Of a stretch of 64,000 nt of DNA, positions 18,991-27,271 are shown one piece after another (positions within the stretch are counted from its first letter, which is position 1; each line of letters begins with the position of its first letter). Position numbers and translations under genes: made by a program. This stretch comes from Candidatus Aminicenantota bacterium. Lineage in GTDB: Bacteria; Acidobacteriota; Aminicenantia; Aminicenantales; UBA8522. Under the pieces are notes generated by a model. It ran no database searches and had not been told where the DNA came from. It was given only the letters and a program-made list of their open reading frames with translations. The stretch lies in the NCBI GenBank assembly GCA_017886205.1, contig JAFNEO010000045.1, positions 105,958 to 169,957 of the forward strand, given 5' to 3'.

Positions 18991-20026
18991 AAATCTACGA
19001 ACCTCCGACTTCGACTACCACCTTCCCCCAGAACTCATCGCTCAAAAACCAATTCCCCAGAGGGACGACTCGCGGATGATGGTCGTGCGGCGGCGGGAGG
19101 GCGAGATCATCCACGCCCGTTTCAAGGATTTGGCCGAATATCTGGGCGCGGGAGACGTCCTCGTCCTCAACAACACCAAAGTCATCCCGGCCAAAGTGTG
19201 GGGGAAAAAGGATGGCCGGGACGTCAAATTTCTCTTCCTGAAAGAAAGGCAAAAGGGAATCTGGGAGGTGCTCTGCCGCCCGGCCAAGAGAGTCAGTCTG
19301 GGGAAGACGATAATCTTTTCATCCGGGTTCCAGGCACGAGTTGTCGGAATGGAGCCCAGGGGAAAACGCCTTTTGGATTTCTCTTCCGGAGATGTTTTAG
19401 CCGAACTTCATAAAATCGGCTATGCGCCACTTCCTCCCTACATCAAGAGGGCAAAAACCGAGGACGACCAGCGGACCTTCGATTTGGAGCGCTACCAGAC
19501 CGTGTTCGCCCGGAAAGAAGGGGCGATCGCCGCGCCGACGGCCGGGCTGCACTTCACGTCCCAATCACTGAAAGGACTTAGAACCAAAGGCATCCAGGTT
19601 TGCACAATCAACCTCGAGGTGGGCTTGGCCACGTTCCAGCCGGTGGAGGCCGGGCGGGTCGAGGGCCACCGGATGCTCGAGGAAAACTATGCCATCGGTC
19701 TGCAGACGGCCAGGACGATCAATCGGGCGAAGGAAGAGGGCCGTCCGGTCGTGGCCGTGGGCACGACGGTTGTCCGCACGCTCGAGAGCGCCTGGCAAGA
19801 CGGCCGGGTCCGGGATGGGAGCCGCTCAACTGACCTTTTTATCTTTCCGGGCTTCCGATTCCACGTTGTGGACAGGCTGCTGACCAATTTCCACCTTCCC
19901 AAGTCGACGCTTTTAATGCTGGTGTCTGCCTTCGCCGGCCGTGAGCTTATCGTGAAGGCCTACCGGGAGGCCGTCCGAGAGAGATACAGGTTTTATAGCT
20001 ACGGCGACTGCATGCTGATCTTATAG
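18956..20026 (+). CDS. queA: S-adenosylmethionine:tRNA ribosyltransferase-isomerase QueA
   Basis: Transfers the ribosyl group of SAM to preQ1 in tRNA to make epoxyqueuosine. Conserved stretches include SDFDYHLPPELIAQKPIPQR, LNNTKVIPAKVWGKK, AAPTAGLHFT and LLTNFHLPKSTLLMLVSAF. The family normally begins a few residues before SDFDY. Here 17 extra residues come from the palindrome at 18950-18990, and a GTG at 18983 is an alternative start. It is the last gene of the yebC-ruv cluster and converges on the VWFA gene with a 3-nt gap. Confidence 0.95.
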   Translation: MTEIAKFRIVSPNLRTSDFDYHLPPELIAQKPIPQRDDSRMMVVRRREGEIIHARFKDLAEYLGAGDVLVLNNTKVIPAKVWGKKDGRDVKFLFLKERQKGIWEVLCRPAKRVSLGKTIIFSSGFQARVVGMEPRGKRLLDFSSGDVLAELHKIGYAPLPPYIKRAKTEDDQRTFDLERYQTVFARKEGAIAAPTAGLHFTSQSLKGLRTKGIQVCTINLEVGLATFQPVEAGRVEGHRMLEENYAIGLQTARTINRAKEEGRPVVAVGTTVVRTLESAWQDGRVRDGSRSTDLFIFPGFRFHVVDRLLTNFHLPKSTLLMLVSAFAGRELIVKAYREAVRERYRFYSYGDCMLIL

Positions 20027-20029
20027 AAG

Positions 20030-22075
20030 CTATTCGACGACGAAATCACGGCTCGTCAAAGCTCTTTGGTTCGACCACGCCTCTTCAGCAACAATATCCA
20101 ATGACCATTGGCCCGGCCTAAGCTCTCCCGTGAAAAGCTCTAAGAAATAGAGCTGCGCTCCTTCTTGTTGATAACTGCCCATAACACGAGTCGGGACTGG
20201 AGTCTTTTCTCCAGAAGAAACAAAGCTGGCATAGCTTGAAAAATCGACCTCAAGCCTATTGGGATTGGAGACTTGGCAGCGGACCAGGGCGAAGAGCCTT
20301 GTATTCGCTCTATCGAGAGTTCCAATAATGGGACAGTATTTGGCCCGGTCGAAGGGGTAGATATCAGAAAGACGGACCGGCTCCGTTTCTTTCTTTGTAT
20401 TGGTCTCTTCTCCGATCATAAAAGTCCCGCACCCTGACTTCAAGAGCAATATAGGCAAGAGGATCATCCCTGATCCTGGTTTTTCAGGAGCATTGATACT
20501 ACAGGAGCCTCTGGCTCCTTTTCCCGTCATCATATCCCTAAGAACGACACGACATTCATATTTTCCGGATGGGAGCCAGACCGAGGAGGAAATGAAGGAA
20601 TCAACCCCAGGTGAGAGTTTCTTGTCGATATCTTTCTTTTGGAGCTCAATGACGTCGTTTCGATCATTGAGGATAAGGGTAACAAACTCGGTTTTGCCCC
20701 TCCCAATTTCCTCGATTTTTTGGCCCGGGATCTTGGCGATAATGAAAAGGCCGACTCCCGTCCTGATTTCGTACGGCAAGACGAGCACAGGGAGGTCGAT
20801 CGCTTCTTGGAGATGGGACTTGTCGCTCAAGGCCAGGTCGATAAGATGCAAGAACCTCTCGTTGGAAGAATACTCCGAAAACGGTTTCGGGTTGGAATAC
20901 TCCGTCTGCCCGAGAACTTGGCAGTCCTTTCTCTTCACGACAACCTCAATTTTATGATATTTTCCATCCCAATTTTCATTAATGTAATAACCCAGAACGT
21001 AGTAAGTCCCGGTCAGGTCCTGGATTTGGCTATTGATCGCATCCTGGCTCGCAATGTTATCAAAATATTTTCCCCCGGTATCTTTGGCCAGTTGACCCAG
21101 GGAAAGATCTCCTAATAAATCTCTGTCTTTGCGATGACTCGTTCCCAGGCCCCCGGCGTTAATCGCATAGATCAAACAATTGGAGGCCGATAGTTCTCTG
21201 CCTAGAGCCATGTATCTCTCACGCAGAGCGGGATTGCCGTATCTACTATAAAAAGAAGTATCATACTTCTCCGAGCCATAGAGAACGAAATTGGCAATCC
21301 CAGATGAAAAGAGGATGATATTTTTCGTCCCCGGGATATAGCGCAGGGCCTTGGCTAATTCAGCCAAGCTCGAAATAAAATCGCCCACTTGAACTTCATA
21401 AATTCTCTCGTCAGCCTCCCTCGTTTTCTTGATGATATCTCCATCCACTCCAAGAGCTTCGTCTAGCTTTTCGTGATCCTGAGAATATTCACTTTCAACT
21501 TCGGCCGCCCTGCCCATAATCTCCTTTGTGCCCAAACCTTCGATGACTTGGCGGACCCTCTTTTTGTCTGTCGTAAGATATTCATGCAGGGTCAGCCCTT
21601 TCCGTGCTCTGTAGGAAATGACTCCGAATTCATCTTCGGGACTCGCTTGGGTATCGATAAAGGCCAGCGCCGCCCTTTTTGACTTCATGATCCCGGCGAG
21701 ATCGTTAAAGGCGAAATCAAAAAGGAAAAGCGTTTTCCTGTCCAATTTCGGCTGAGATGCGGAGTCGACGAAGGGCTTAGCAGGTGGCCCCGCTTCTGTC
21801 CGGGACAGAACATGTCTTTCAAAGTGGGCGATGCTTTTTATCTCCCCGTTGTCATGGATCTCGAAATCCGATGGGTCGAGGTCTATTACAGGATTACCCT
21901 TCTTGTCGCTCACATGGACTTGGACCAGCTTCAACGTCACCGAGACGTCGTATTGCAGCTTTTTCTGCGCTTCCTGTTGTCGCTCAGGATGATCAACCCC
22001 TGAGCCAAGCGGGATAGCTAAGATGGAAAGATAAATGACTCTGGAGCAGAACGAACTCAGCAAAGCCTTTCTCAC
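20030..22075 (-). CDS. Secreted VWFA-related (acidobacterial-type) protein
   Basis: A 681-aa protein with an N-terminal signal sequence (RVIYLSILAIPLGS). It opens with the pattern typical of the acidobacterial VWFA-related family: VTLKLVQVHVSDKKGNPVID, LDPSDFEIHDNGEIKSIAHF. The von Willebrand A-like domain follows (KTLFLFDFAFNDLAGI, VISYRARKGLTLHEYL, TKNIILFSSGI). The MIDAS Asp-x-Ser-x-Ser is not canonical, since the first strand ends DFAFND. The C-terminal about 300 residues are beta-rich and of unknown fold. Function is unknown. The family is strongly enriched in Acidobacteriota, which helps place the organism. Confidence 0.8.
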   Translation of the reverse strand: MRKALLSSFCSRVIYLSILAIPLGSGVDHPERQQEAQKKLQYDVSVTLKLVQVHVSDKKGNPVIDLDPSDFEIHDNGEIKSIAHFERHVLSRTEAGPPAKPFVDSASQPKLDRKTLFLFDFAFNDLAGIMKSKRAALAFIDTQASPEDEFGVISYRARKGLTLHEYLTTDKKRVRQVIEGLGTKEIMGRAAEVESEYSQDHEKLDEALGVDGDIIKKTREADERIYEVQVGDFISSLAELAKALRYIPGTKNIILFSSGIANFVLYGSEKYDTSFYSRYGNPALRERYMALGRELSASNCLIYAINAGGLGTSHRKDRDLLGDLSLGQLAKDTGGKYFDNIASQDAINSQIQDLTGTYYVLGYYINENWDGKYHKIEVVVKRKDCQVLGQTEYSNPKPFSEYSSNERFLHLIDLALSDKSHLQEAIDLPVLVLPYEIRTGVGLFIIAKIPGQKIEEIGRGKTEFVTLILNDRNDVIELQKKDIDKKLSPGVDSFISSSVWLPSGKYECRVVLRDMMTGKGARGSCSINAPEKPGSGMILLPILLLKSGCGTFMIGEETNTKKETEPVRLSDIYPFDRAKYCPIIGTLDRANTRLFALVRCQVSNPNRLEVDFSSYASFVSSGEKTPVPTRVMGSYQQEGAQLYFLELFTGELRPGQWSLDIVAEEAWSNQRALTSRDFVVE

Positions 22076-22330
22076 GTCATGCTCCTACGAGGCACCCAGG
22101 GAAGGCATGATAAATTTTGCCCTTTATACTACTGTCTGGTTATTTTATATCGCAGCAGAATAATGCTGTCAATCTTCTTTAGAGGCTTCGGTAGGGCTCT
22201 TTCAACGCCCCTGCACGGCTCTGGAAGCATCTCCATTAATATGAGGGATAACTTGGGAATAGAGAAGCGACCTCGAAGGTTTAGCCTTCCCGAGGCGTTT
22301 TTCGAGGGCAGCCAGCTTCTGCACGACAAA

Positions 22331-22492
22331 GGCGAAGGGTGTGGGTGAGGAAGTCCGTGGACGACTGAGCGGGCGTCGCGAGGCGCCGAAGACGCCGTGG
22401 CGATCCCGTGGAGATTGCTTCGTCACCGGGTTCCTCGCAACGACATTCCTCGCTGGGGAAACGAGCGGGCTGACGAATCCCATACCCGAGCC
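22331..22492 (+). repeat. Structured dispersed element A, copy 3 (chimeric)
   Basis: It starts GGCGAAGG, has the left outer arm 22337-22345, the conserved GGAAGTCCGTGGACGACTGA, then unrelated sequence including a family B repeat (22411-22445), then TTCCTCGCTGGGGAAACGAG, CGGGCTGACGA, the right outer arm 22479-22487 and CGAGCC. The arms pair over 9 bp with one G-T(U) wobble and differ in sequence from copies 1 and 2. Confidence 0.8.
22411..22445 (-). repeat. REP-like repeat (family B) nested in element A copy 3
   Basis: Read on the minus strand: TGTCGTTGCGAGGAACC, then GGTGACGAAGCAATCTC. It matches the repeats at 8304 and 10182. Its flanks are element A sequence on both sides, so it was inserted into or recombined with that element. 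Confidence 0.7.
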
Positions 22493-22588
22493 TTCACGGC
22501 GTTAAAAACCTGAGCGGGAGCGCAGACGTTCCCGAATGGCTGCTGATGATTCCAGAAAAAAAAAGCGGCCGCAAATCTTTTCGCAAAT

Positions 22589-22617
22589 TTGACAAATGCG
22601 ACGGCCTGGCTTATAAA
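22589..22617 (+). promoter_or_regulatory. Strong sigma-70-type promoter, near-leaderless
   Basis: TTGACA (22589-22594), a 17-nt spacer and TATAAA (22612-22617), only 8 nt before ATG 22626. Transcription would start at or next to the ATG. There is no Shine-Dalgarno. Confidence 0.75.
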
Positions 22618-22625
22618 TCGAAACG

Positions 22626-22967
22626 ATGAGTGAAGACAAGGCGATGGAAGAGAAGCTCGCCGATATCCTTCATCCGAGCACCAAAGCGAAAGAGTTCAAA
22701 ATCACGCTGGTTTTTGGTTTTAAAACATCGCCTGATTACGCCAAGGCGGTCGACCTGGCCAAGAGGAACCCCGCCTATACCGAAGAAGGGAGCGGCGAAT
22801 GGGTCCGCCATTCGGCCACCTTCGCCCCGCCCCAGGCCGACGAGCTCTTTGCCCTCTTCAACCTCGTCCACGAGTGGGAGACGACCGAAGTCCTGGTCAA
22901 TCACAAGCGGATTCCTTATGCCCATCAGCTCTGGCTCCCCCTGATGTGGTTCTACCGGATCAAGTAA
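22626..22967 (+). CDS. Conserved-looking hypothetical protein, 113 aa
   Basis: A small soluble protein, not recognised. It has an acidic N-terminus (MSEDKAMEEKLADILHPSTK), a beta-type stretch (FKITLVFGFKTSPDY), a central acidic region and an aromatic C-terminus ending LWLPLMWFYRIK. No signal peptide, membrane helix or metal motif is visible. Its own strong promoter and the 19-nt gap to the TrpB2 gene, which has the typical AAAGGAGATA site, show a two-gene operon, so a role linked to that PLP enzyme is the natural guess. That link is inference only. Confidence 0.65.
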   Translation: MSEDKAMEEKLADILHPSTKAKEFKITLVFGFKTSPDYAKAVDLAKRNPAYTEEGSGEWVRHSATFAPPQADELFALFNLVHEWETTEVLVNHKRIPYAHQLWLPLMWFYRIK

Positions 22968-22986
22968 TCCGAAAGGAGATAGCTAC

Positions 22987-24291
22987 ATGATCGCGCGAGA
23001 GAAAAGCATGGTCAATCTGAGATACGATGAATTGCCGACGCAATGGTACAATATCTTACCCGATTTGCCGGTGCCGCTGCCGCCGCCACAGGACCCCAAA
23101 GAGGGTCCTTCTCGCCTGCAAAACCTGCCGAACCTCATGATCGGCGAATGCTTGAAGCAAGAATTTTCGACCGACAGATGGATTGATATCCCCGGCGGTA
23201 TCATGGACCTCTACGCCAAAGCCGGAAGACCGAGGCCCCTTTTCAGGGCCACCAACCTGGAGAAAAGACTCGGGACACCGGCAAGGCTCTATTACAAGAG
23301 CGAATTCTTCAGCCCGACCGGAAGCCACAAAGTCAACACCGCCCTGGCACAGTGCTGGTATGCAAAACAGCAGGGGTTTGAGCGCGTAACTACGGAGACT
23401 GGAGCGGGGCAATGGGGAACAGCGCTCGCTTATGCGGCAGCGGTGACCGGCCTCAAGTGCACCGTCTTCTGGGTGAGAAGTGTTTATAACTGGAAGAAAG
23501 ATCGCTTGTCGTTCATGAATCTCTTGGGTGCAGAGGTCTATGCCTCGCCCAGTCCGATGACGGAGTTCGGCAGATCTCTCTACGATAAGAACCCCGAACA
23601 CGTCGGGTCGTTGGGGATCGCCATCTCCGAGGGCCTGGAGGATTCTCAGAAAGACCCCAAGGCCACCTATTCTCTGGGCTCGGTCTTGAATCACGTCCTC
23701 TTGCATCAGACCATCATCGGCCAGGAGACCCAAAAACAGTTCGAACTTTTTGATGATTATCCGGATCTGGTCATCTCCTGCCTTGGCGGAGGTTCCAACT
23801 TCGGCGGGTTTGCTCTGCCGTTTGTCGGAGATGTCCTGAAGAAAGGCAAGAAAATAAAGTTCATCGCCGCCCAGAGCGATGCAGCCCCCAACCTCCAGGG
23901 GAAGTATGAATATGACTTCGCGGATTATGCCGAAATAACGCCCCTGCTGAAGATGTACACATTAGGACACAAGACGGACATGGAGCCGATCAAGGGAGAC
24001 GGACTGCGCTACCATGGCTGTTCGCCGATCATAAGTCTTCTGCGCAACAAGGGCTATATCGATACGGTCGCCTACCCGCGCAACGAAAAACACATTTTTG
24101 AGATGGCCAAGCTGTTCATGGAAGCAGAGGGATGGCTTCCTGCTCCGGAATCGGCGTATTCGGTCTGCTGCGCCATCGACGAGGCCAATAAGTGCAAAGA
24201 ATCAGGCGAGAAAAAGGTGATCGCCTTTAATATCAGCGGTCATGGTTTTCTGGATATCTTCGCGTATCGAACCGTCTTGGGGCTGGAATAG
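22987..24291 (+). CDS. TrpB-like PLP-dependent enzyme (TrpB2 type)
   Basis: 434 aa, fold type II PLP enzyme. It has the long N-terminal extension typical of TrpB2 (LPDLPVPLPPPQDP), the PLP lysine Lys115 in SPTGSHKVNTALA, GAGQWGTALAYAAAVTG, the phosphate-binding loop CLGGGSNFGG, and a C-terminal SGHG motif. TrpB2 proteins condense indole and serine but bind TrpA poorly; no trpA or other trp gene is nearby, so the role may be indole salvage or another beta-replacement. GGAG lies before ATG 22987; an alternative ATG is at 23014. Confidence 0.9.
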   Translation: MIAREKSMVNLRYDELPTQWYNILPDLPVPLPPPQDPKEGPSRLQNLPNLMIGECLKQEFSTDRWIDIPGGIMDLYAKAGRPRPLFRATNLEKRLGTPARLYYKSEFFSPTGSHKVNTALAQCWYAKQQGFERVTTETGAGQWGTALAYAAAVTGLKCTVFWVRSVYNWKKDRLSFMNLLGAEVYASPSPMTEFGRSLYDKNPEHVGSLGIAISEGLEDSQKDPKATYSLGSVLNHVLLHQTIIGQETQKQFELFDDYPDLVISCLGGGSNFGGFALPFVGDVLKKGKKIKFIAAQSDAAPNLQGKYEYDFADYAEITPLLKMYTLGHKTDMEPIKGDGLRYHGCSPIISLLRNKGYIDTVAYPRNEKHIFEMAKLFMEAEGWLPAPESAYSVCCAIDEANKCKESGEKKVIAFNISGHGFLDIFAYRTVLGLE

Positions 24292-24317
24292 ATCGAAGAC
24301 GACCTAAAGCCTATCCC

Positions 24318-26354
24318 CTACCGTCGGGGATCGATATTCACTTTAGTCGGCGTGTCCGGCAAACGCAGCAGAGGGCCAGGCTTACGGACATTTCCCGCAG
24401 CTTGCCCGACGAGATCCCGTTGGAAGTGCTTCCCGCTCGGGGCTTGGGGAATGGTGCCTGAGGCCGACCAGGTCATGGTCAGCGCATCGAGATCGACCTC
24501 AATGCTCATGTCCGCGTAAGCGCCATTTTTGTCCAACCCGAAGAACTTCTGCCAGGCCTCCAAATCAAGATGCAAAGTCGCGCCCGCATCGGGAATCCAG
24601 TTCAGCCCGCGCCCCACCGGCTGGGTCTCGTCGCGGACTTCGCCCCAATCTCTCATATAGAGGTTGCCGTCCGCCGTGTTGTCGCGATTGGAGAAATCGA
24701 TGGCCTTACCACAGCGGTAGAAGATGTTGTTCAAGACTTTGTTGCCACGCGTGGTTCCGCCGCGTGAACCCACGATCCGGCCTTCGATGTTCCGAAACTT
24801 GATGGCCGCGTCCTGGGTATATCCTATGAGGTTATGGGCAATGACCGTCTCGTCGCTTCCATCCACGGTAATGCCCCAGCCTCCGTGGGGCGGCATGTTG
24901 TAGGACCCGCCCCCAGCGCCTTCAGTCGCCTTCCAGATGATGTTGTTGTCGATCATGTTGGAGTCGTGCGAGGCTTCGAGATAAATGCCGCCACGCAGCG
25001 TTTCCAGCGTGTCCCCCATCACGTTCCCGGTGACGCGCGTGTTCGTGTTCTGGTAGTCGAGCCAGATGGCCTCCGCGTGGATCGTGTGCCGAATGACGTT
25101 CCCGCGGAGCAGGCAGTTCTTGGTCGAATGCAGTTTGATCCCGCCGGTCTCCCAGGCCAGCTCCACGTCCTGGTAGCCCACGTGCTCGATCAGGTTGGAT
25201 TCGATGAGCGTATCCTGGACCGCCATCCCGGCAATTCCGCATACGCCCACGTCGTCAATATGGTTGCGGCGCACAATAGCGTGGCCGATGACGGCGGGCG
25301 GCTCCATGTCCCAATCCTGGGCGCCGATGTCCAGTGCGACACCGTTGGCGTGCCGGAGGACGCAATCCTCGATGATCCAGTGATGGCCCCGGCTTAATGA
25401 AATCATCCCGCGCTGCGGCACCGGGAAGGCATTGGCCGCGTGTTCAAAGGAGATCCCCTTGACACGGATGTAACTGAGCCCGCGCGTCCGGGGAGCAAAC
25501 AGCTGCTCTTGGATCGCCAGCTCCACCTCGTGTTGGGCAGGATCAGCATCACCGGGAAGGCGAACGTGGATCGCAAGCCCGTCATGCTCACACCAGAAGG
25601 CGCTGTCTCTCCCGCTGAGCTCCTGGTAAAGCTCGACCTGCTCGAGGCGCCGTCCGTCCATGAAAACCATCCCCCGCCGCTTGAGATGCCGCCACAACTC
25701 TTCCGGCTTGGGCTTCAAATAGACGCGGTCTTGCATGATGCTGACCATGCCGAAAGGGTTATAGCCCTGGAAATCGAGGTCGTCCAGGCGCCGATGATAG
25801 ATCTTCACTTTGGCGCGAGCCGCCGCGGGCAAGGCAAGCTTGAAACCGGTCGAAGGCTCCCAACCGGTCTTGACCAACCGGGAGCCCTTGACGACGACGT
25901 TCGCACCGGGCGCCGCTTCGTAGCTAATCATCTTGTCCGGGCCGGTGCCGCCGCACGCCGGATCGATACGTTCGCGATAAACCCCCGTCATGATGACCAC
26001 CCGCTCGCCCGGCTGCAACACCTGTGCGGCCTTGCTGATGGTGAGAAAAGGCCGTTCCTTCGTGCCGGGGTTCGAATCAGCGGCGCGAGGATTCCGGTTA
26101 TCTGCGTAGTATGTCCTGGCGAACTGAAGTGGCCGCTCCCAGGAAATAAACTCGCGCCCGTCAGGCAGCAGCACTCCGGTTGTGCCTTCTTCACTAAACA
26201 ATAAAACGCCCGCGAAGCCGGCCAGACAGAGGGTTGTGATGAGCAGCACCGTCGTGGGACGGACGCCGGACCGGTGAGCTCGCAGTCTGCACCTCCCTGT
26301 GCGGCATTCGGTGACCCTTGTGAAAGGAATCTCATTCCCTGGATGATTTTTCAT
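24318..26354 (-). CDS. Secreted right-handed parallel beta-helix protein
   Basis: 678 aa. A basic N-terminus and one hydrophobic segment (TVLLITTLCLAGFAGVLLFS, about residues 33-53) form a signal anchor. The mature part opens YYADNRNPRAADSNPGTKER and PFLTISKAAQVLQPGERVVI, the start seen in DUF1565-type beta-helix proteins. Repeating coils of the pectate-lyase type follow (VIRRNHIDDVGVCGIAGMAV, TLIESNLIEHVGYQDVELAW, LLRGNVIRHTIHAEAIWLDY, RVTGNVMGDTLETLRGGIYL). Such proteins usually bind or cleave polysaccharides, but no catalytic residues can be assigned. It starts 11 nt after the pfkB gene on the same strand without an obvious ribosome-binding site. Confidence 0.75.
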   Translation of the reverse strand: MKNHPGNEIPFTRVTECRTGRCRLRAHRSGVRPTTVLLITTLCLAGFAGVLLFSEEGTTGVLLPDGREFISWERPLQFARTYYADNRNPRAADSNPGTKERPFLTISKAAQVLQPGERVVIMTGVYRERIDPACGGTGPDKMISYEAAPGANVVVKGSRLVKTGWEPSTGFKLALPAAARAKVKIYHRRLDDLDFQGYNPFGMVSIMQDRVYLKPKPEELWRHLKRRGMVFMDGRRLEQVELYQELSGRDSAFWCEHDGLAIHVRLPGDADPAQHEVELAIQEQLFAPRTRGLSYIRVKGISFEHAANAFPVPQRGMISLSRGHHWIIEDCVLRHANGVALDIGAQDWDMEPPAVIGHAIVRRNHIDDVGVCGIAGMAVQDTLIESNLIEHVGYQDVELAWETGGIKLHSTKNCLLRGNVIRHTIHAEAIWLDYQNTNTRVTGNVMGDTLETLRGGIYLEASHDSNMIDNNIIWKATEGAGGGSYNMPPHGGWGITVDGSDETVIAHNLIGYTQDAAIKFRNIEGRIVGSRGGTTRGNKVLNNIFYRCGKAIDFSNRDNTADGNLYMRDWGEVRDETQPVGRGLNWIPDAGATLHLDLEAWQKFFGLDKNGAYADMSIEVDLDALTMTWSASGTIPQAPSGKHFQRDLVGQAAGNVRKPGPLLRLPDTPTKVNIDPRR

Positions 26355-26365
26355 TGGAGGATATC

Positions 26366-27265
26366 TTAAAACGAGACGAGCTTCTTAAAGCGCCGGAAGC
26401 GGGCTTCGATCTCCCGCTGGGTGAGAGTCTTCAGCCGGTCAATCCCGAAATCCTCGATGGCGAACGAGGCCAGGACGCTGCCGTAGACGGCGGCCCGGCG
26501 GATGTCGGGATGCGAGAACCTCTTCATTTTATCCAGATACCCGAGGAAGCCGCCGGCAAAGCTGTCCCCGGCGCCGGTCGGGTCGACGACGTCCTCACAG
26601 GGATGGGCCGGGACGCCGAAGACGAACTTCCGGCCGAAGACGAGCGCGCCGTGTTCTCCCTTCTTGGTCACGACCAGCCGGGGACCGGCGGCCAATATCT
26701 TCTTTCCCGCCTTGATGAGGTTGGCTTCCTTGGTCAGCATCCGGATCTCCTCATCGTTGGCGAACAAGATGTCCACTTTCTTGAGCACGCGCCCGATGGC
26801 CTCGGGCTTGGAGCGGATCCAGTGGTTCATCGTGTCCATAGCCACGAGCTCGGGCTTTCGGACCTGGGCCAGGATATCGTCCTGGAGGTCGGGGTCGATG
26901 TTGGCCAGGAAAACGATATCGGCCTTCCGGTAGGCGGCGGGAAGCTGCGGCCGATATCCCTCGTAGACGTTGATATCCGTCCGAATGGTCTCCCGCTGGT
27001 TGGGGTCGTAGCCGTAGCGGCCCTCCCAGTAGAAGGTTTTGCCGGGCCTGACCTCCAGGCCTTCGGTGTCGACGCCGCGGGCCTTGAATAACTTGAGAAC
27101 GGCTGCCGGGAAATCCTTGCCCACGACACCGACGATCTTCGGGTTCGTGAAGAAACTCGCCGCCAGGGAGCAGTAAGTCCCCGAGCCGCCGACGATCCGT
27201 TCGCGCCTTTCCCAAGGCGTCTGGATCGTATCAAAGGCCAGCGATCCGACGATGACGAGACTCAT
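26366..27265 (-). CDS. PfkB-family sugar/nucleoside kinase
   Basis: A 299-aa ribokinase-fold kinase. It has an N-terminal GG substrate motif (ERIVGGSGTYCSLAASFF), a central MDTMNHWIR region and the C-terminal catalytic signature DPTGAGDSFAGGFLGY, with Asp as the base. It lies 6 nt after mtnP, so it probably works in the same salvage pathway, for example on ribose-1-phosphate, methylthioribose or a nucleoside. The exact substrate cannot be told from sequence alone. Confidence 0.88.
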   Translation of the reverse strand: MSLVIVGSLAFDTIQTPWERRERIVGGSGTYCSLAASFFTNPKIVGVVGKDFPAAVLKLFKARGVDTEGLEVRPGKTFYWEGRYGYDPNQRETIRTDINVYEGYRPQLPAAYRKADIVFLANIDPDLQDDILAQVRKPELVAMDTMNHWIRSKPEAIGRVLKKVDILFANDEEIRMLTKEANLIKAGKKILAAGPRLVVTKKGEHGALVFGRKFVFGVPAHPCEDVVDPTGAGDSFAGGFLGYLDKMKRFSHPDIRRAAVYGSVLASFAIEDFGIDRLKTLTQREIEARFRRFKKLVSF

Positions 27266-27271
27266 ACGGCT

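Larger units (their letters stand above)
22076..22625. other. 550-nt intergenic region with nested repeats
   Basis: No credible gene. It contains element A copy 3 (22331-22492), in which a family B REP repeat (22411-22445) replaces the middle, and the promoter of the downstream gene (22589-22617). The part from 22076 to 22330 holds AT-rich sequence upstream of the minus-strand VWFA gene and then GC-rich sequence; only fragments there resemble the upstream part of element A. Confidence 0.6.
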
